This document shows, piece by piece, positions 8,288-16,619 of a DNA stretch of 46,668 bases (positions are counted from its first letter, which is position 1; each line of letters begins with the position of its first letter). A program made the translations under genes and the position numbers. Origin of the DNA: Candidatus Methanoperedens nitratireducens (GTDB lineage: Archaea; Halobacteriota; Methanosarcinia; Methanosarcinales; Methanoperedenaceae); the NCBI RefSeq assembly GCF_000685155.1, contig NZ_JMIY01000005.1, positions 8,938-55,605 on the forward strand, in the 5' to 3' direction. Below the pieces are notes generated by a model that saw nothing but the letters and a program-made list of their open reading frames with translations, did not search any database and was not told where the DNA came from.

Positions 8288-8311
8288 TATACTCAGGTTT
8301 ACTTGAGTATA
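8288..8311. promoter_or_regulatory. 24-bp palindromic operator between divergent genes
   Basis: TATACTCAGGT-TT-ACTTGAGTATA has 11-bp arms with one mismatch and a 2-bp centre. It lies between the ArsR-type gene (minus, starts 8255) and the gene at 8364 (plus). A TATA-like TTATAA lies at 8281-8286 for the minus-strand gene, and GAGTATATTTG at about 8305 could serve the plus-strand gene. A bound dimer would cover both promoters. Confidence 0.7.
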
Positions 8312-8363
8312 TTTGTTTGTACTAACGTAAAAGCTTTATCCATTAAGTCTATCTTAAAAGAGC

Positions 8364-8942
8364 GTGAATCTAAACGTAAAGAGGATTCAAAAAAGATTCG
8401 ATGAATTTCAAAGGAAGAAAAAAGAATCTATCCTTGCATATAAGGATAAAATTCACATAGTCATCTATGGTGCTTATAATCCTCCATCTGATGAGAAGCA
8501 TTTAGGGGAAAAAGAACGGCTAATAAAACTTCGTGATCGCTTGAGAGAAGATGGATATACAAATACTGCCATAGTTGAAGATTTTACTAGTTCTGAAGCA
8601 TCAGATACTCCGAACTTAGAAAAGAGTTTAGATTGCCTGGAATGGGCTGATTTAAACATCCTTGTATTTACATGCAGAGGGAAAACAGGTAGTGTAGCAA
8701 GAGAGTTGATTCATGCTATAGACGATCCAAAGATACTCTGGAAATGCAGGATATTTGAGGAAATAGACAGAGGAATACCAGCAATGGAAACTCTTTTAAA
8801 AGAAGAACTTTCATTACAAAGATATACAGTTACTCAAGTAAAAAGAGAAGACGATGGTGACTTATATGAGCATGTTTCCAGCGATGTGTTTAAGTTCTTG
8901 AGAAAAAACATTCAAAGATTTGTATCCCGCGTGAATACCTAG
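8364..8942 (+). CDS. Rossmann-like TIR/deoxyribosyltransferase-like protein
   Basis: This 192-residue protein starts with a basic helix, then a Rossmann-like core: IHIVIYGAYNPPSDEKHLGE, KLRDRLREDGYTNTAIVEDF, ADLNILVFTCRGKTGSVARE. This order (strand with IYG, a helix ending in DGY, strand with AD.NILVF, then a glycine turn and R-E helix) is like nucleoside deoxyribosyltransferase and TIR-type folds found in archaeal proteins of unknown function. A catalytic Glu could be E in SVARELIHAI. The start is GTG. It is divergent from the ArsR-type regulator across a palindrome, so it is likely the regulated gene. The family call is tentative. Confidence 0.6.
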   Translation: MNLNVKRIQKRFDEFQRKKKESILAYKDKIHIVIYGAYNPPSDEKHLGEKERLIKLRDRLREDGYTNTAIVEDFTSSEASDTPNLEKSLDCLEWADLNILVFTCRGKTGSVARELIHAIDDPKILWKCRIFEEIDRGIPAMETLLKEELSLQRYTVTQVKREDDGDLYEHVSSDVFKFLRKNIQRFVSRVNT

Positions 8943-8980
8943 GCTTAATAACCTGAGATTCAGGGTTTTATAGACTACGT

Positions 8981-9212
8981 TCAAAAAAGAATCTTATCCT
9001 CTAAACCCACTTTTCCAATAATCTCTTTTTGTTCATTCGTAAGAACAGTGATTTTATCCATTCTCTCTCCGCCTAGGGTGAGAGTTGTTTTTCTAATCCT
9101 TCCCAGTTCATCCAAACTCTCTTTGACTCTTTCCCACCCATTAACACCAAGATGATGTTTATACAGAGCAAGTGTCAGATATGCAAATAATCAGAAACCC
9201 TTGTTTCCTCAC
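8981..9212 (-). pseudogene. 3' fragment of a DDE transposase gene (IS4/IS1634-like)
   Basis: On the minus strand an open frame from 9190 to a TGA at 8981 reads FAYLTLALYKHHLG, then GWERVKESLDELGRIRKTTL and DKITVLTNEQKEIIGKVGLE. This resembles the C terminus of IS1634/IS4-group transposases, which end in an aliphatic LALxLYR helix, a 'LxELxRIR' segment and a 'LTxEQKxIxxxLGL' tail. Everything upstream is missing: the match stops where the antitoxin relic begins at about 9216. A stop at 9191 and a frame change just before it show decay. Family assignment is from pattern memory only. Confidence 0.45.
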
Positions 9213-9215
9213 TTG

Positions 9216-9361
9216 ACAATGCCATGCGTAGGACTCTTGGTGCAACGATGGAAAAAAAGATCCAAAAGCTTGGGACAGGTTGCATGTCATAGGCAAGGAA
9301 ATAGCCCGTGACTGGAAGAGCAAAAACCAAGCTGGCAGTTAGTATCTGAGACAAGAAGATA
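9216..9361 (+). pseudogene. Decayed duplicate of the antitoxin at 376-579
   Basis: Positions 9218-9361 match 433-586 with about 95% identity by eye, for example TGCCATGCGTAGGAC and GGTTGCATGTCATAGGCAAG. Two single-base losses in A-runs (GAAAAAAAG for GAGAAAAAAG, and GCAAAAACC for GCAAAAAACC) break the frame. The 5' part of the gene is lost at the junction with the transposase scrap. On the other side identity stops within the first codons of the PIN gene, so the toxin is deleted. Confidence 0.85.
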
Positions 9362-9467
9362 ATATGTATTATGAAGAAAGAGAAACCAGCCCATTTTCCT
9401 CAACTCAGGCTCAGGAAGTGTATATAGAATAGTTCTCCAAGTACGCTTTTTAGCCTCAAAACTCCTC

Positions 9468-9597
9468 AAGCCTGCACTTTCCTTCTCTTCATGCGGGAGC
9501 AGCTCCGCATGGTGAGATTTTCACCCCGGCGGACATGGTGCTGTAGCTTTTTATGTCCTGTTGTTTGTTCTTTCTCTCTTCTATTCAGGCGTAAATA
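9468..9597 (+). repeat. Dispersed repeat family A, copy 3 (internal fragment)
   Basis: The fragment carries CATGCGGGAGCAGCTCCGCA followed by TGGTGAGATTTTCACC and GGCGGACATGGTGCTGTAG, then TGTCCTGTTGTTTG and TTTCTCTCTT. It corresponds to 3235-3365 of copy 2 with an internal deletion after GTGCTGT. It sits between the antitoxin relic and the next toxin-antitoxin pair. Confidence 0.72.
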
Positions 9598-9639
9598 TTA
9601 CTTTGCGATGCTGCCTATATAATTGAGTACATTGTAAGC

Positions 9640-9930
9640 TTATGCTGTTGCCTTGGATATTATTATCTTTTTATCTTGTACAGAGAAATTTACTTCGGTT
9701 CCTTCTCGTATGGAAAGGGCATCGGCTATTTCCTTGGGTATTCTGACTGCGATACTGCCTCCAAGGTTGAAAGTTTTGCGCTTGAACAGATCTACAAGCC
9801 TATCATGTTCTTTTTCATCTATCCATTCATCTTTGCATTGAGGACAGACCTCAACAGTAGCCCATACGCCTTTTTCTATCTCCTTACGTTCCTTTCTCAT
9901 CTCTGTTTCGCATAGGGGGCATTTTGTCAT
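9640..9930 (-). CDS. Zinc-ribbon plus AbrB-type antitoxin/regulator
   Basis: This 96-residue protein has a YgiT/MqsA-like zinc ribbon at residues 1-40 (KCPLCETEM and VCPQCKDEW) followed by an AbrB/SpoVT swapped-hairpin DNA-binding domain (FNLGGSIAVRIPKEIADALS, then VNFSVQDKKIIIS). Such two-domain proteins are antitoxins that bind both the toxin and the operator. It follows the toxin-like gene by 3 bases, and the palindrome at 10178-10202 is a likely target. Zinc ligands and the AbrB core are intact. Confidence 0.8.
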   Translation of the reverse strand: MTKCPLCETEMRKERKEIEKGVWATVEVCPQCKDEWIDEKEHDRLVDLFKRKTFNLGGSIAVRIPKEIADALSIREGTEVNFSVQDKKIIISKATA

Positions 9931-9933
9931 ATT

Positions 9934-10173
9934 TTATTCCTCTATTGTCAATATATAAATCGTCCCGCTTCTAACGGTGTAAACGAAACGTATTCTTGCG
10001 TCTCCAATTTCACTCTGAATGATTCCAATCTCTCCATCTTTATTGCACTTTTTTATATGTCTACCGGTTTTCAGGTAATGCCGTACTTCATCAGTTTTCA
10101 TCTGGAAACGTTCTTTTAACCGATTGGAAGCATGTATTCTGTATTTTATTGGAGCTTTATGAAAGTCGGTCAA
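9934..10173 (-). CDS. DUF4258-type toxin (RelE-like fold)
   Basis: This 79-residue protein shows the DUF4258 pattern: RIHASNRLKERF near the N terminus, TDEVRHYLKTGRHI, DARIRFVYTV and a C-terminal YILTIEE. The family adopts a RelE/BrnT-like fold and is usually found beside YgiT-type zinc-ribbon antitoxins, as here. The frame starts at TTG 10173; no in-frame ATG is available near the conserved HA..R..ER motif. It is the first gene of a two-gene operon, with the toxin upstream of the antitoxin. Confidence 0.75.
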   Translation of the reverse strand: MTDFHKAPIKYRIHASNRLKERFQMKTDEVRHYLKTGRHIKKCNKDGEIGIIQSEIGDARIRFVYTVRSGTIYILTIEE

Positions 10174-10177
10174 TGAG

Positions 10178-10202
10178 TATCAGTATTACTTAGATACTGA
10201 TA
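10178..10202. promoter_or_regulatory. Inverted repeat before the DUF4258 toxin-antitoxin pair
   Basis: TATCAGTA, 9 bases, then TACTGATA: perfect 8-bp arms starting 5 bases upstream of the toxin start. A minus-strand TATA-like TAATATACT lies next to it at about 10202-10210. The position fits an operator at which the AbrB-domain antitoxin would repress its own operon. Confidence 0.6.
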
Positions 10203-10291
10203 GTATATTAATTTATTCCACCGATTCACCAACCATATTTTCACCAAAATCAGAGGGATGCTCAATATTAGCTTTCGTCTGGCGTATCCCT

Positions 10292-10590
10292 TACCATAGG
10301 AGGACGTTATGAGACCTCCCTCGGTCGCATAAGAGAGCTTTCGTAACCATCCCGACCATGACCACCCCAGTACTCACTATCCGCACGGTCTCTCATGATA
10401 TCGAGCTACCAGTTCTCTTCATTCGAGAGCAGATTCAAATGGCGGGATTTCAACCCAAGAGACATTTTGTTATTATTTTCTGATGTCTTGTCTGTTATAC
10501 TTTCTCTCTTATGCTTCGAGGCACGCTGCGTCACGCACCATGTCTTGAAGAACAGAGCATCGGTAAGTATGCTCATGGATTCGTGTTCCT
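10292..10590 (+). repeat. Dispersed repeat family A, copy 4
   Basis: This copy starts with AGGAGGACGTTATGAGACCT (as at 3033), then CGGTCGCATAAGAGAGC, AACCATCCCGACCATGACCA, GGCGGGATTTCAACCC, and the tail ATGCTTCGAGGCACGCTGCG with GAGCATCGGTAAGTATGCTC ATG. It is shorter than copy 2 in the middle. It fills the gap between the toxin-antitoxin pair and the PIN/ATPase module; I see no gene in it. Confidence 0.75.
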
Positions 10591-10629
10591 ATTAATTTGC
10601 TTTGTCTCTATAGAAAAATTGTATTTTAG

Positions 10630-11085
10630 CTAATGATCTATGTATTCCAAAGCTTCTATTTCATTAAACATACGAATATTATTTTTTTCTAAACAATTTC
10701 TTACATTTTGAAAATGGGTTTCTTCTGCAACAAGAAGTTTATCGTTGTTAGAAAGCGCAAGTCTTACGTATATGCAATCTTCGTTTTTAAATTTATTATC
10801 TAGTTGTCTTATTATACATAAGGGGAGATCAGGCAAATTTTTGGAAGAGACACCAAATTTTCTTCTAAGTTCTATAATCCATTGCTGTAAAAATTCTTTA
10901 TCTTTTTGCTCACACATTAGATTCTTTCTACCGGGCATGGGTTTATATTCATTTATGACATCTAAATTTACTACAACATAATGATTCTTCTTAACCTGGT
11001 CTAAGAATTCACGCGTAATATCATTGTTGTTCTTTTTACATACATTGCCTAATATACTAGCATCAATCACCCATCTTAGTTTCAT
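10630..11085 (-). CDS. PIN-like nuclease paired with an OLD-like ATPase
   Basis: This 151-residue protein has a PIN-like layout: D8 in WVIDASILGN, E46 in DVINEYKPMPGRKN, D103 in NEDCIYVRLA and acidic E121/E122 in LLVAEETHF, in the order expected for the metal site. I start at ATG 11085 because GGAG lies 7 bases before it; an in-frame TTG at 11103 gives six more residues but no better site. It follows the ATPase by about 20 bases and is surely co-transcribed. An ATPase-plus-nuclease pair in a defence island is likely an abortive-infection type module; that role is inferred. Confidence 0.7.
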   Translation of the reverse strand: MKLRWVIDASILGNVCKKNNNDITREFLDQVKKNHYVVVNLDVINEYKPMPGRKNLMCEQKDKEFLQQWIIELRRKFGVSSKNLPDLPLCIIRQLDNKFKNEDCIYVRLALSNNDKLLVAEETHFQNVRNCLEKNNIRMFNEIEALEYIDH

Positions 11086-11104
11086 TATAAGTCTCCAATC
11101 CAAT

Positions 11105-12427
11105 TCAAAATATCATGTTTGCGCTCATTAGAGCCTCTTCATATCGTTCTTCAAAGAAACCTTCAGGAAAATTTTGAAATTGCCCTTTTTTATTAATAGT
11201 CACATCGATCACTTCTGTGCCATCTTTTGTTGGGTTAAAATAATAAACCGCAACATCATCATTGTTTAATTTACCTTGTGCAATTCTGGTACAAACTCTT
11301 GAAATTATTAGGTCACTATGAGTTTCAACAATAACGCTATTTTGTCCATTCTTAGCGATGTCGACAAGGAGATCTCCCATTGTAGCTTGTGCTTTCGGAT
11401 GAAGGTGAATTTCTGGCTGTTCAACAAGGATTGTGGAATCTTTGGTGATAAATCCTTCAACGATTATTGGTAAAATTTGAGATGCACCAAAACCAACGTC
11501 TGCAATATTAATCCATATCCCTGTATTGAATTCTTTAATAATTATTTCGTATCTTTTTGAGCCTCTTCTCAGTTCTTGAACTTTAAAATCTGAAGCTATA
11601 CAAAATTCTTTAAACCATTTATTCACTCTTTCTTTAGTTTCAGGATTTGATATTAATTCATCAACTACCCACTCTCCACTTTTCCCAACTTCAAGAGGGA
11701 CGGCACCACTGGCTGTATATATTCTTTGTGGCTCTCGCCGCAAAGGGCCTATATGGAAAATATGATCAAATAATTTTATTAACTTTTTTTCCTGATTTTC
11801 AACAAAAAGAATTAGATATATATCATCTATGTTTTTATATAATTTATTTTTTAATTTTTTAGTATGTTTATTTTTTTCAGTTTTAATTATTTCTTCTTCG
11901 ACCTTTATTAACTCATTATCACCTAAAACTATATTTTTAATTTTAAAAAATTTAAAAAAATCAATTTCATACTTTTTCCCCATATGGTTTTTTAAATTTG
12001 ATATATTTAAAAAATAACTTCCATTTCTGTTTCTAACAACTTCGTAATCAAAATTATCAAAATAGATTGTATCAGAATGAACTCCAAAATTTCTAAATCT
12101 TTTCAAAAAAATAGATTCATTAGACTTTTGAAAAGCAAATTCAACTTCGAACTTATTTTTTGTATCTGCTAATTTTATTGTAATGTTATTTTTAAGGTTA
12201 TGTTCCCAAACAATATCTTTGAAGGAACCCAAATCAATATAATCTTGTAAGATTAATGCGCTTTTCATATCTCTATTTTGGATGGTTTGTCGTAATGTTA
12301 AAATTGCTTGAAAAATACTTGTTTTACCAGAACTATTTGGTCCAACTAAAAAAGTAATTGGTTTAATTTCCAATTTTCCTGTATCCCTCAATGATTTAAA
12401 ATTATGTATGTACAACTCTTTCAGCAT
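11105..12427 (-). CDS. OLD/RecF-like AAA ATPase (DUF3696-type)
   Basis: This 440-residue ABC-class ATPase begins MLKELYIHNFKSLRDTG and has Walker A in LVGPNSSGKTSIFQAI at about residues 27-42. Near the C terminus come the signature/Walker B region VEQPEIHLHPKAQATM and the switch SVIVETHSDLIISR, followed by a DUF3696-like end (GTEVIDVTINKKGQ). The middle is a low-complexity, Lys- and Asn-rich coiled section. No Toprim domain is fused; the nuclease is supplied by the next gene. A TATA-like TTTATAAA about 30 bases upstream suggests a leaderless message. Such ATPases act as sensors in phage defence pairs. Confidence 0.8.
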   Translation of the reverse strand: MLKELYIHNFKSLRDTGKLEIKPITFLVGPNSSGKTSIFQAILTLRQTIQNRDMKSALILQDYIDLGSFKDIVWEHNLKNNITIKLADTKNKFEVEFAFQKSNESIFLKRFRNFGVHSDTIYFDNFDYEVVRNRNGSYFLNISNLKNHMGKKYEIDFFKFFKIKNIVLGDNELIKVEEEIIKTEKNKHTKKLKNKLYKNIDDIYLILFVENQEKKLIKLFDHIFHIGPLRREPQRIYTASGAVPLEVGKSGEWVVDELISNPETKERVNKWFKEFCIASDFKVQELRRGSKRYEIIIKEFNTGIWINIADVGFGASQILPIIVEGFITKDSTILVEQPEIHLHPKAQATMGDLLVDIAKNGQNSVIVETHSDLIISRVCTRIAQGKLNNDDVAVYYFNPTKDGTEVIDVTINKKGQFQNFPEGFFEERYEEALMSANMIF

Positions 12428-12538
12428 ATTTATATATACATTTTATACGTTTATAAAAACCTATCGATTTTTGAGACCTTTTAATTAGCATGAGAGCATG
12501 AGAAACGCCTACACCATACTTGAAGGGTACAGGGCTTG

Positions 12539-12680
12539 TTAGCGTTTTTTGCCGATTAAGCTTTTTCACCGCTAGTACAGCTCCGGGCAGAAATATATCT
12601 TTCCACCACTTCCCAGCCCTGCCCAACTGAGCCATGATAGCAACCAGGAGTCCAGAAATGACCTTCGCATCTTTAAAGTC
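12539..12680 (+). repeat. Dispersed repeat family B, copy 3 (divergent)
   Basis: This copy shares AGCGTTTTTTGC, then CCACTTCCCAGCCCTGCCCA, GAGCCATGATAGCA and CCAGAAATG with copies 1 and 2, but with more changes. It marks the right end of the accessory island, just before the 3' end of the ATP synthase operon. The minus-strand frame in this copy reads VISGLLVAIMAQLGRAGKWW, matching the frame kept open in the other two copies. Confidence 0.65.
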
Positions 12681-12770
12681 GGTGCAGGGCTCCAATGTGG
12701 GGCGACTCTAAAGGTGCGCTGCAAGCCTTACCCACATGGCTTGCCATTTCCTCCGAAGTCACCTGCACCG
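12680..12770. other. Possible structured RNA or 3' UTR element downstream of atpD
   Basis: CGGTGCAGG (12680-12688) pairs with CCTGCACCG (12762-12770), and the flanking GTC/GAC extends the stem past a one-base bulge. Inside, GCAAGCC (12721-12727) pairs with GGCTTGC (12738-12744). The element lies about 70-160 bases past the atpD stop and holds no ORF. It could be the 3' end structure of the ATP synthase message or an independent small RNA. Confidence 0.4.
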
Positions 12771-12837
12771 GACGATACTCAGTTTCCGTATTACTTTAAT
12801 CTTACGGTCTCATCCTTTTCCTGTCAAATAAAAACGC

Positions 12838-13458
12838 CTACCCCTTTATCTTCTTCAGCCTGAACGTGTTCTCTCGTTCCATCTCCTCAAGCCTTAATAC
12901 GATAAAGTCCCTGGCCTCTGTAAGCTCGGGTATGACCTTGAACTCAAGGGCATTCACCCTGCGCTTTGTCTTCTCTATATCCTCAAGCAGTTTCTTCATT
13001 GTTGTCTCGATCTCAGCAGCGAGTATGACCTTCTCAACCAGGATCTCATAGGCATCAACAGCCTCATCAATACGTGAACTTGTACCGATTATGCCGTAGC
13101 CGTGCTCATCAAGCCTCTTGTGCACACTTGATGCATCGATCTTGGGGACAACTACGCCCATCACGTTCCTGCTCTCAAGCTCAAGTTTCGGGGTATCCTT
13201 GAGGGCAAAGGCCGTGGACTTCACCACAACTATACCTTCCACGGATTTTGCTATAGCAAGCTTAAGCGAGGCGATAGCGAACTGCTTCTCAACTTCGGCT
13301 CTCACATCCCTGGCCTTCTCAAGTATGGCAAATAATTCAAGGATCAGGCCGTCGCGCTTCATTTTAAGAAGCTTGTGCCCGCTCTGGCTGAGCTTGATCT
13401 TCTTTTTAAGCTCGATAAGCTCTGAGCGTGTGGGCTTTATATTGTCCTTGATAGCCAT
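12838..13458 (-). CDS. atpD: A1Ao ATP synthase subunit D (central stalk)
   Basis: This 206-residue subunit forms the rotating central stalk with F inside the A3B3 head. Two long antiparallel helices are evident: N-terminal MAIKDNIKPTRSELIELKKK and LSQSGHKLLKMKRDGLI, which is the family hallmark, and C-terminal NALEFKVIPELTEARDFIVL with RLEEMERENTFRLKKIK. The frame is open further upstream inside atpB, but ATG 13458 gives the canonical start and lies one base after the atpB stop. It is the last gene of the operon; no ahaG-like ORF follows. Confidence 0.95.
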   Translation of the reverse strand: MAIKDNIKPTRSELIELKKKIKLSQSGHKLLKMKRDGLILELFAILEKARDVRAEVEKQFAIASLKLAIAKSVEGIVVVKSTAFALKDTPKLELESRNVMGVVVPKIDASSVHKRLDEHGYGIIGTSSRIDEAVDAYEILVEKVILAAEIETTMKKLLEDIEKTKRRVNALEFKVIPELTEARDFIVLRLEEMERENTFRLKKIKG

Positions 13459-13459
13459 A

Positions 13460-14845
13460 CTACTCTTTCTTCCCCTTATAGGTAGGGTGATATTTCTGGA
13501 TATACTTATTATCGATCCTTGTGAGCTGTGCCTCAGGAAGCTCAGAGAGAAGTTCCCATCCAAGGTCAAGCGTCGCTTCGATATCCCTGTTCTCATCAGC
13601 TCCCTGGCGCACGAACCGGTCCTCGAACATATCTGCAAACTCAAGGAGCTTCTTATCCCTGTCAGACAGTGCATCCTTGCCCACTATGGCAACAAGTCCT
13701 CTCAGGTCCTTACCTTCAGCATATCCAGCGTACAGCTGGTCAGATACTGGCTTGTGATCGTCCCTTGTCCTGGTCGCGCCTATGCCTGAGTTCATCAGTC
13801 TTGAGAGCGAGGGCAGGACATTGACAGGAGGATAGATACCTTTCCTGTGCAGTTCTCTTGAAATAACGATCTGCCCTTCTGTGATATACCCTGAGAGATC
13901 AGGGATCGGGTGCGTGATATCATCGCCAGGCATTGATAATATGGAGAACTGGGTAACAGATCCCTTTCTTCCCTTGACGACACCTGCGCGCTCATACAGA
14001 GAGGCAAGGTCTGTGTACATGTATCCTGGATATCCGCGCCTGCCGGGCACTTCTTCCCTGGCGGCGCCCATCTGGCGCAGCGCCTCGCAGTAGTTCGTGA
14101 TATCGGTCAGGATAACGAGCACATGCATATCATGTTCATATGCAAGGTACTCTGCCGCAGTGAGTGCAAGTCTTGGTGTGATAAGCCGCTCCACAGCCGG
14201 GTCATCAGCTAAATTGAGAAATACCACTGCGCGCTCAAGTGCGCCTGTTCTCTCAAAGTCGCGCATGAAATACTGCGCCTCTTCATTGGTGATGCCCATA
14301 GCTGCAAACACCACTGCGAACTGCTCATCAGACCCCCTCACCTTTGATTGTCTTGCTATCTGAAGGGCGATCTCATTGTGCGGGAGACCCGATCCAGAGA
14401 AGATTGGAAGCTTTTGTCCCCTGACAAGTGTGTTCATCCCGTCTATCGTTGATATGCCTGTCTGGATAAAGTCCTTTGGTGGAAGGCGGGCGTATGGATT
14501 TATTGCAGCACCTGTTATCTCAAGCCTGTCCTCTGGTATGATCCTTGGTCCTCCATCAAGAGGCTCGCCAGATCCTGACAGGATTCTGCCCAGAAGATCA
14601 ATCGAGACCGGAAGTTTAATGGTCTCACCCGTGAATCTCACGCTTGATTCTTTACTAAGTCCTCCCGCACCTTCGAATACCTGGATAACAACTATATCCT
14701 CAGAGGTATCAAGCACCTGTCCTCTCTTGCTTGTACCGTCAGGAAGTGTGATATTGACAAGTTCATTGTATCCTACAGGTTCTGTCTTCTCGACAAAGAT
14801 GAGCGGACCTGCGATTTCCCTGATAGTCTTGTATTCTTTAGTCAT
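13460..14845 (-). CDS. atpB: A1Ao ATP synthase subunit B (non-catalytic)
   Basis: This 461-residue subunit alternates with the catalytic A subunit in the cytoplasmic head. The beta-barrel start is [17 protein letters not shown]; the nucleotide-binding region has the degenerate P-loop typical of B ([20 protein letters not shown]) in place of a GxxGxGKT motif. Further motifs are [29 protein letters not shown] and [16 protein letters not shown]. Length and order match the family. It starts one base after the atpA stop and ends one base before atpD. Confidence 0.97.
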   Translation of the reverse strand: MTKEYKTIREIAGPLIFVEKTEPVGYNELVNITLPDGTSKRGQVLDTSEDIVVIQVFEGAGGLSKESSVRFTGETIKLPVSIDLLGRILSGSGEPLDGGPRIIPEDRLEITGAAINPYARLPPKDFIQTGISTIDGMNTLVRGQKLPIFSGSGLPHNEIALQIARQSKVRGSDEQFAVVFAAMGITNEEAQYFMRDFERTGALERAVVFLNLADDPAVERLITPRLALTAAEYLAYEHDMHVLVILTDITNYCEALRQMGAAREEVPGRRGYPGYMYTDLASLYERAGVVKGRKGSVTQFSILSMPGDDITHPIPDLSGYITEGQIVISRELHRKGIYPPVNVLPSLSRLMNSGIGATRTRDDHKPVSDQLYAGYAEGKDLRGLVAIVGKDALSDRDKKLLEFADMFEDRFVRQGADENRDIEATLDLGWELLSELPEAQLTRIDNKYIQKYHPTYKGKKE

Positions 14846-14846
14846 G

Positions 14847-16583
14847 TTACTTCCCCTTCAGTTTACTGAATTCTTCTTCCATGTTCTTTGTGACCGTGCC
14901 AAGTGCTCCGTCAAAATCCTTCTCGAATTTGATCTTTGCAAGTTCGTCTTTTGATTTTAATTTCATGATATCTTCGATAGGGGCTCCGGTTTCAAGTGCT
15001 GACTGGGCCCTGTTGCCCCATGTTGTGATGGCTTTTAGCAGCTTGTACTGTTTATCCATTGGACAGAATGTATCCACATCATGGTATGCATTCTGCTGCA
15101 GGAAGAATTCTCTTATCATCCTTGCGATCTCAAGCGTAAGTTGCTGGTCTTCAGGTAGTGCATCTGAGCCCACCAGTTGAACGATCTCCTGAAGCTCTGC
15201 CTCTTTTTGCAATAACTCCATCGCATCGTCCCTGAGCTTTGACCACTCAGTAGATACGCTCTCATTATACCAGTCTCCCAGTGCCTTTGTGTATAATGAA
15301 TAACTGTTGAGCCAGTTTATTGCAGGGAAATGCCTTCTCTGGGCAAGTTTTGCATCAAGTGCCCAGAATACCTTGGCAATACGGAGCGTGTTCTGGGTAA
15401 CAGGCTCTGAGAAGTCCCCGCCCGGAGGTGAGACTGCCCCTATGACCGTGATCGACCCCTCTCTTCCGCAGAGCGCCTTCACCTTACCTGCACGCTCATA
15501 GAACTCTGATAATCTTGCTGCAAGATAGGCAGGATATCCCTCCTCGCCAGGCATCTCCTCAAGCCGTGATGAGATCTCTCTCATTGCCTCTGCCCATCTT
15601 GAGGTCGAATCTGCCATCAGGGACACATCATACCCCATATCCCTGTAATACTCGGCAATAGTGATCCCTGTGTAAACAGAGGCTTCCCTTGCTGCCACAG
15701 GCATATTAGATGTATTCGCGATCAGCACCGTCCTCTCCATTAAAGGCCGACCGGTCTTTGGATCCTCAAGCTCAGGGAATTCGTTCAGGACATCTGCCAT
15801 CTCGTTGCCGCGCTCACCGCACCCGATATATACCACTATCTCGGTATCGCTCCATTTTGCAAGCTGCTGCTGGGTAACTGTTTTTCCGCTTCCAAAGGGA
15901 CCAGGGATTGCTGCTGTTCCTCCCTTTGCCACAGGGAAAAGACCGTCAAGTATCCTCTGGCCTGTAATCAGGGGTGTATTCGGCATTAATTTCTTATTCA
16001 CAGGTCTTGGCTTTCTGACAGGCCACTTCTGCATCATCATGAGTTCTTTTCCATCGCCAAGTGTGCATATCACATCATCGACCTTGAATTTACCCTTCTT
16101 TATATCACTGACAGTGCCCGATACATTGGGGGGAACCATGATCCTGTGTTCGATGTTCTCTGTCTCCTGAACCGTTCCTATTACATCGCCCCCGTTCACT
16201 TTATCGCCTTTGCTTACCGTGGGTACAAAATCCCATTCTTTCTCACGCGAGAGACCATCTGCAAAGACGCCGCGTTTTATAAAATCGCCCATGCTGCCCT
16301 TTAAGACCGGAAGAGGACGCTGGATTCCATCATAGATACTCTCAAGCAATCCGGGCCCGAGCTCGACCGAGAGCGGCATACCCGTATTCTCAACAGGCTC
16401 ACCAGGTCTTATACCGGATGTCTCTTCATAGACCTGTACAGTGGATTTGTCGCCTTCTATACCTATCACTTCACCCATCAATCCTTCATCTCCGACCTTG
16501 ACCACATCGTACATTCTGGTACTTAAACCGCTTATGATGACAACTGGTCCTGATATTCTATAAATTTTACCTTTTGCTTTCAT
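14847..16583 (-). CDS. atpA: A1Ao ATP synthase subunit A (catalytic)
   Basis: This 578-residue subunit is the catalytic part of the A1 head. Walker A is GPFGSGKT at residues 228-235, preceded by [18 protein letters not shown]; the archaeal/vacuolar bulge domain lies at about 115-190. Other motifs are [35 protein letters not shown] and [21 protein letters not shown] use ATG 16583 because AGGTG lies 9 bases ahead; an in-frame GTG at 16595 overlaps that site. It lies between atpF and atpB on the same message. No intein is present. Confidence 0.97.
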   Translation of the reverse strand: MKAKGKIYRISGPVVIISGLSTRMYDVVKVGDEGLMGEVIGIEGDKSTVQVYEETSGIRPGEPVENTGMPLSVELGPGLLESIYDGIQRPLPVLKGSMGDFIKRGVFADGLSREKEWDFVPTVSKGDKVNGGDVIGTVQETENIEHRIMVPPNVSGTVSDIKKGKFKVDDVICTLGDGKELMMMQKWPVRKPRPVNKKLMPNTPLITGQRILDGLFPVAKGGTAAIPGPFGSGKTVTQQQLAKWSDTEIVVYIGCGERGNEMADVLNEFPELEDPKTGRPLMERTVLIANTSNMPVAAREASVYTGITIAEYYRDMGYDVSLMADSTSRWAEAMREISSRLEEMPGEEGYPAYLAARLSEFYERAGKVKALCGREGSITVIGAVSPPGGDFSEPVTQNTLRIAKVFWALDAKLAQRRHFPAINWLNSYSLYTKALGDWYNESVSTEWSKLRDDAMELLQKEAELQEIVQLVGSDALPEDQQLTLEIARMIREFFLQQNAYHDVDTFCPMDKQYKLLKAITTWGNRAQSALETGAPIEDIMKLKSKDELAKIKFEKDFDGALGTVTKNMEEEFSKLKGK

Positions 16584-16619
16584 TTTGCAAGACACCTACT
16601 GTTTATTTTGATTAGCATA

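Noticed and set aside
12402-12695. 97-residue minus-strand ORF upstream of the OLD-like ATPase
   Set aside because: It covers the ATPase promoter and start and contains only the repeat B frame followed by unrelated residues; I list the frame as a repeat property, not as a gene.
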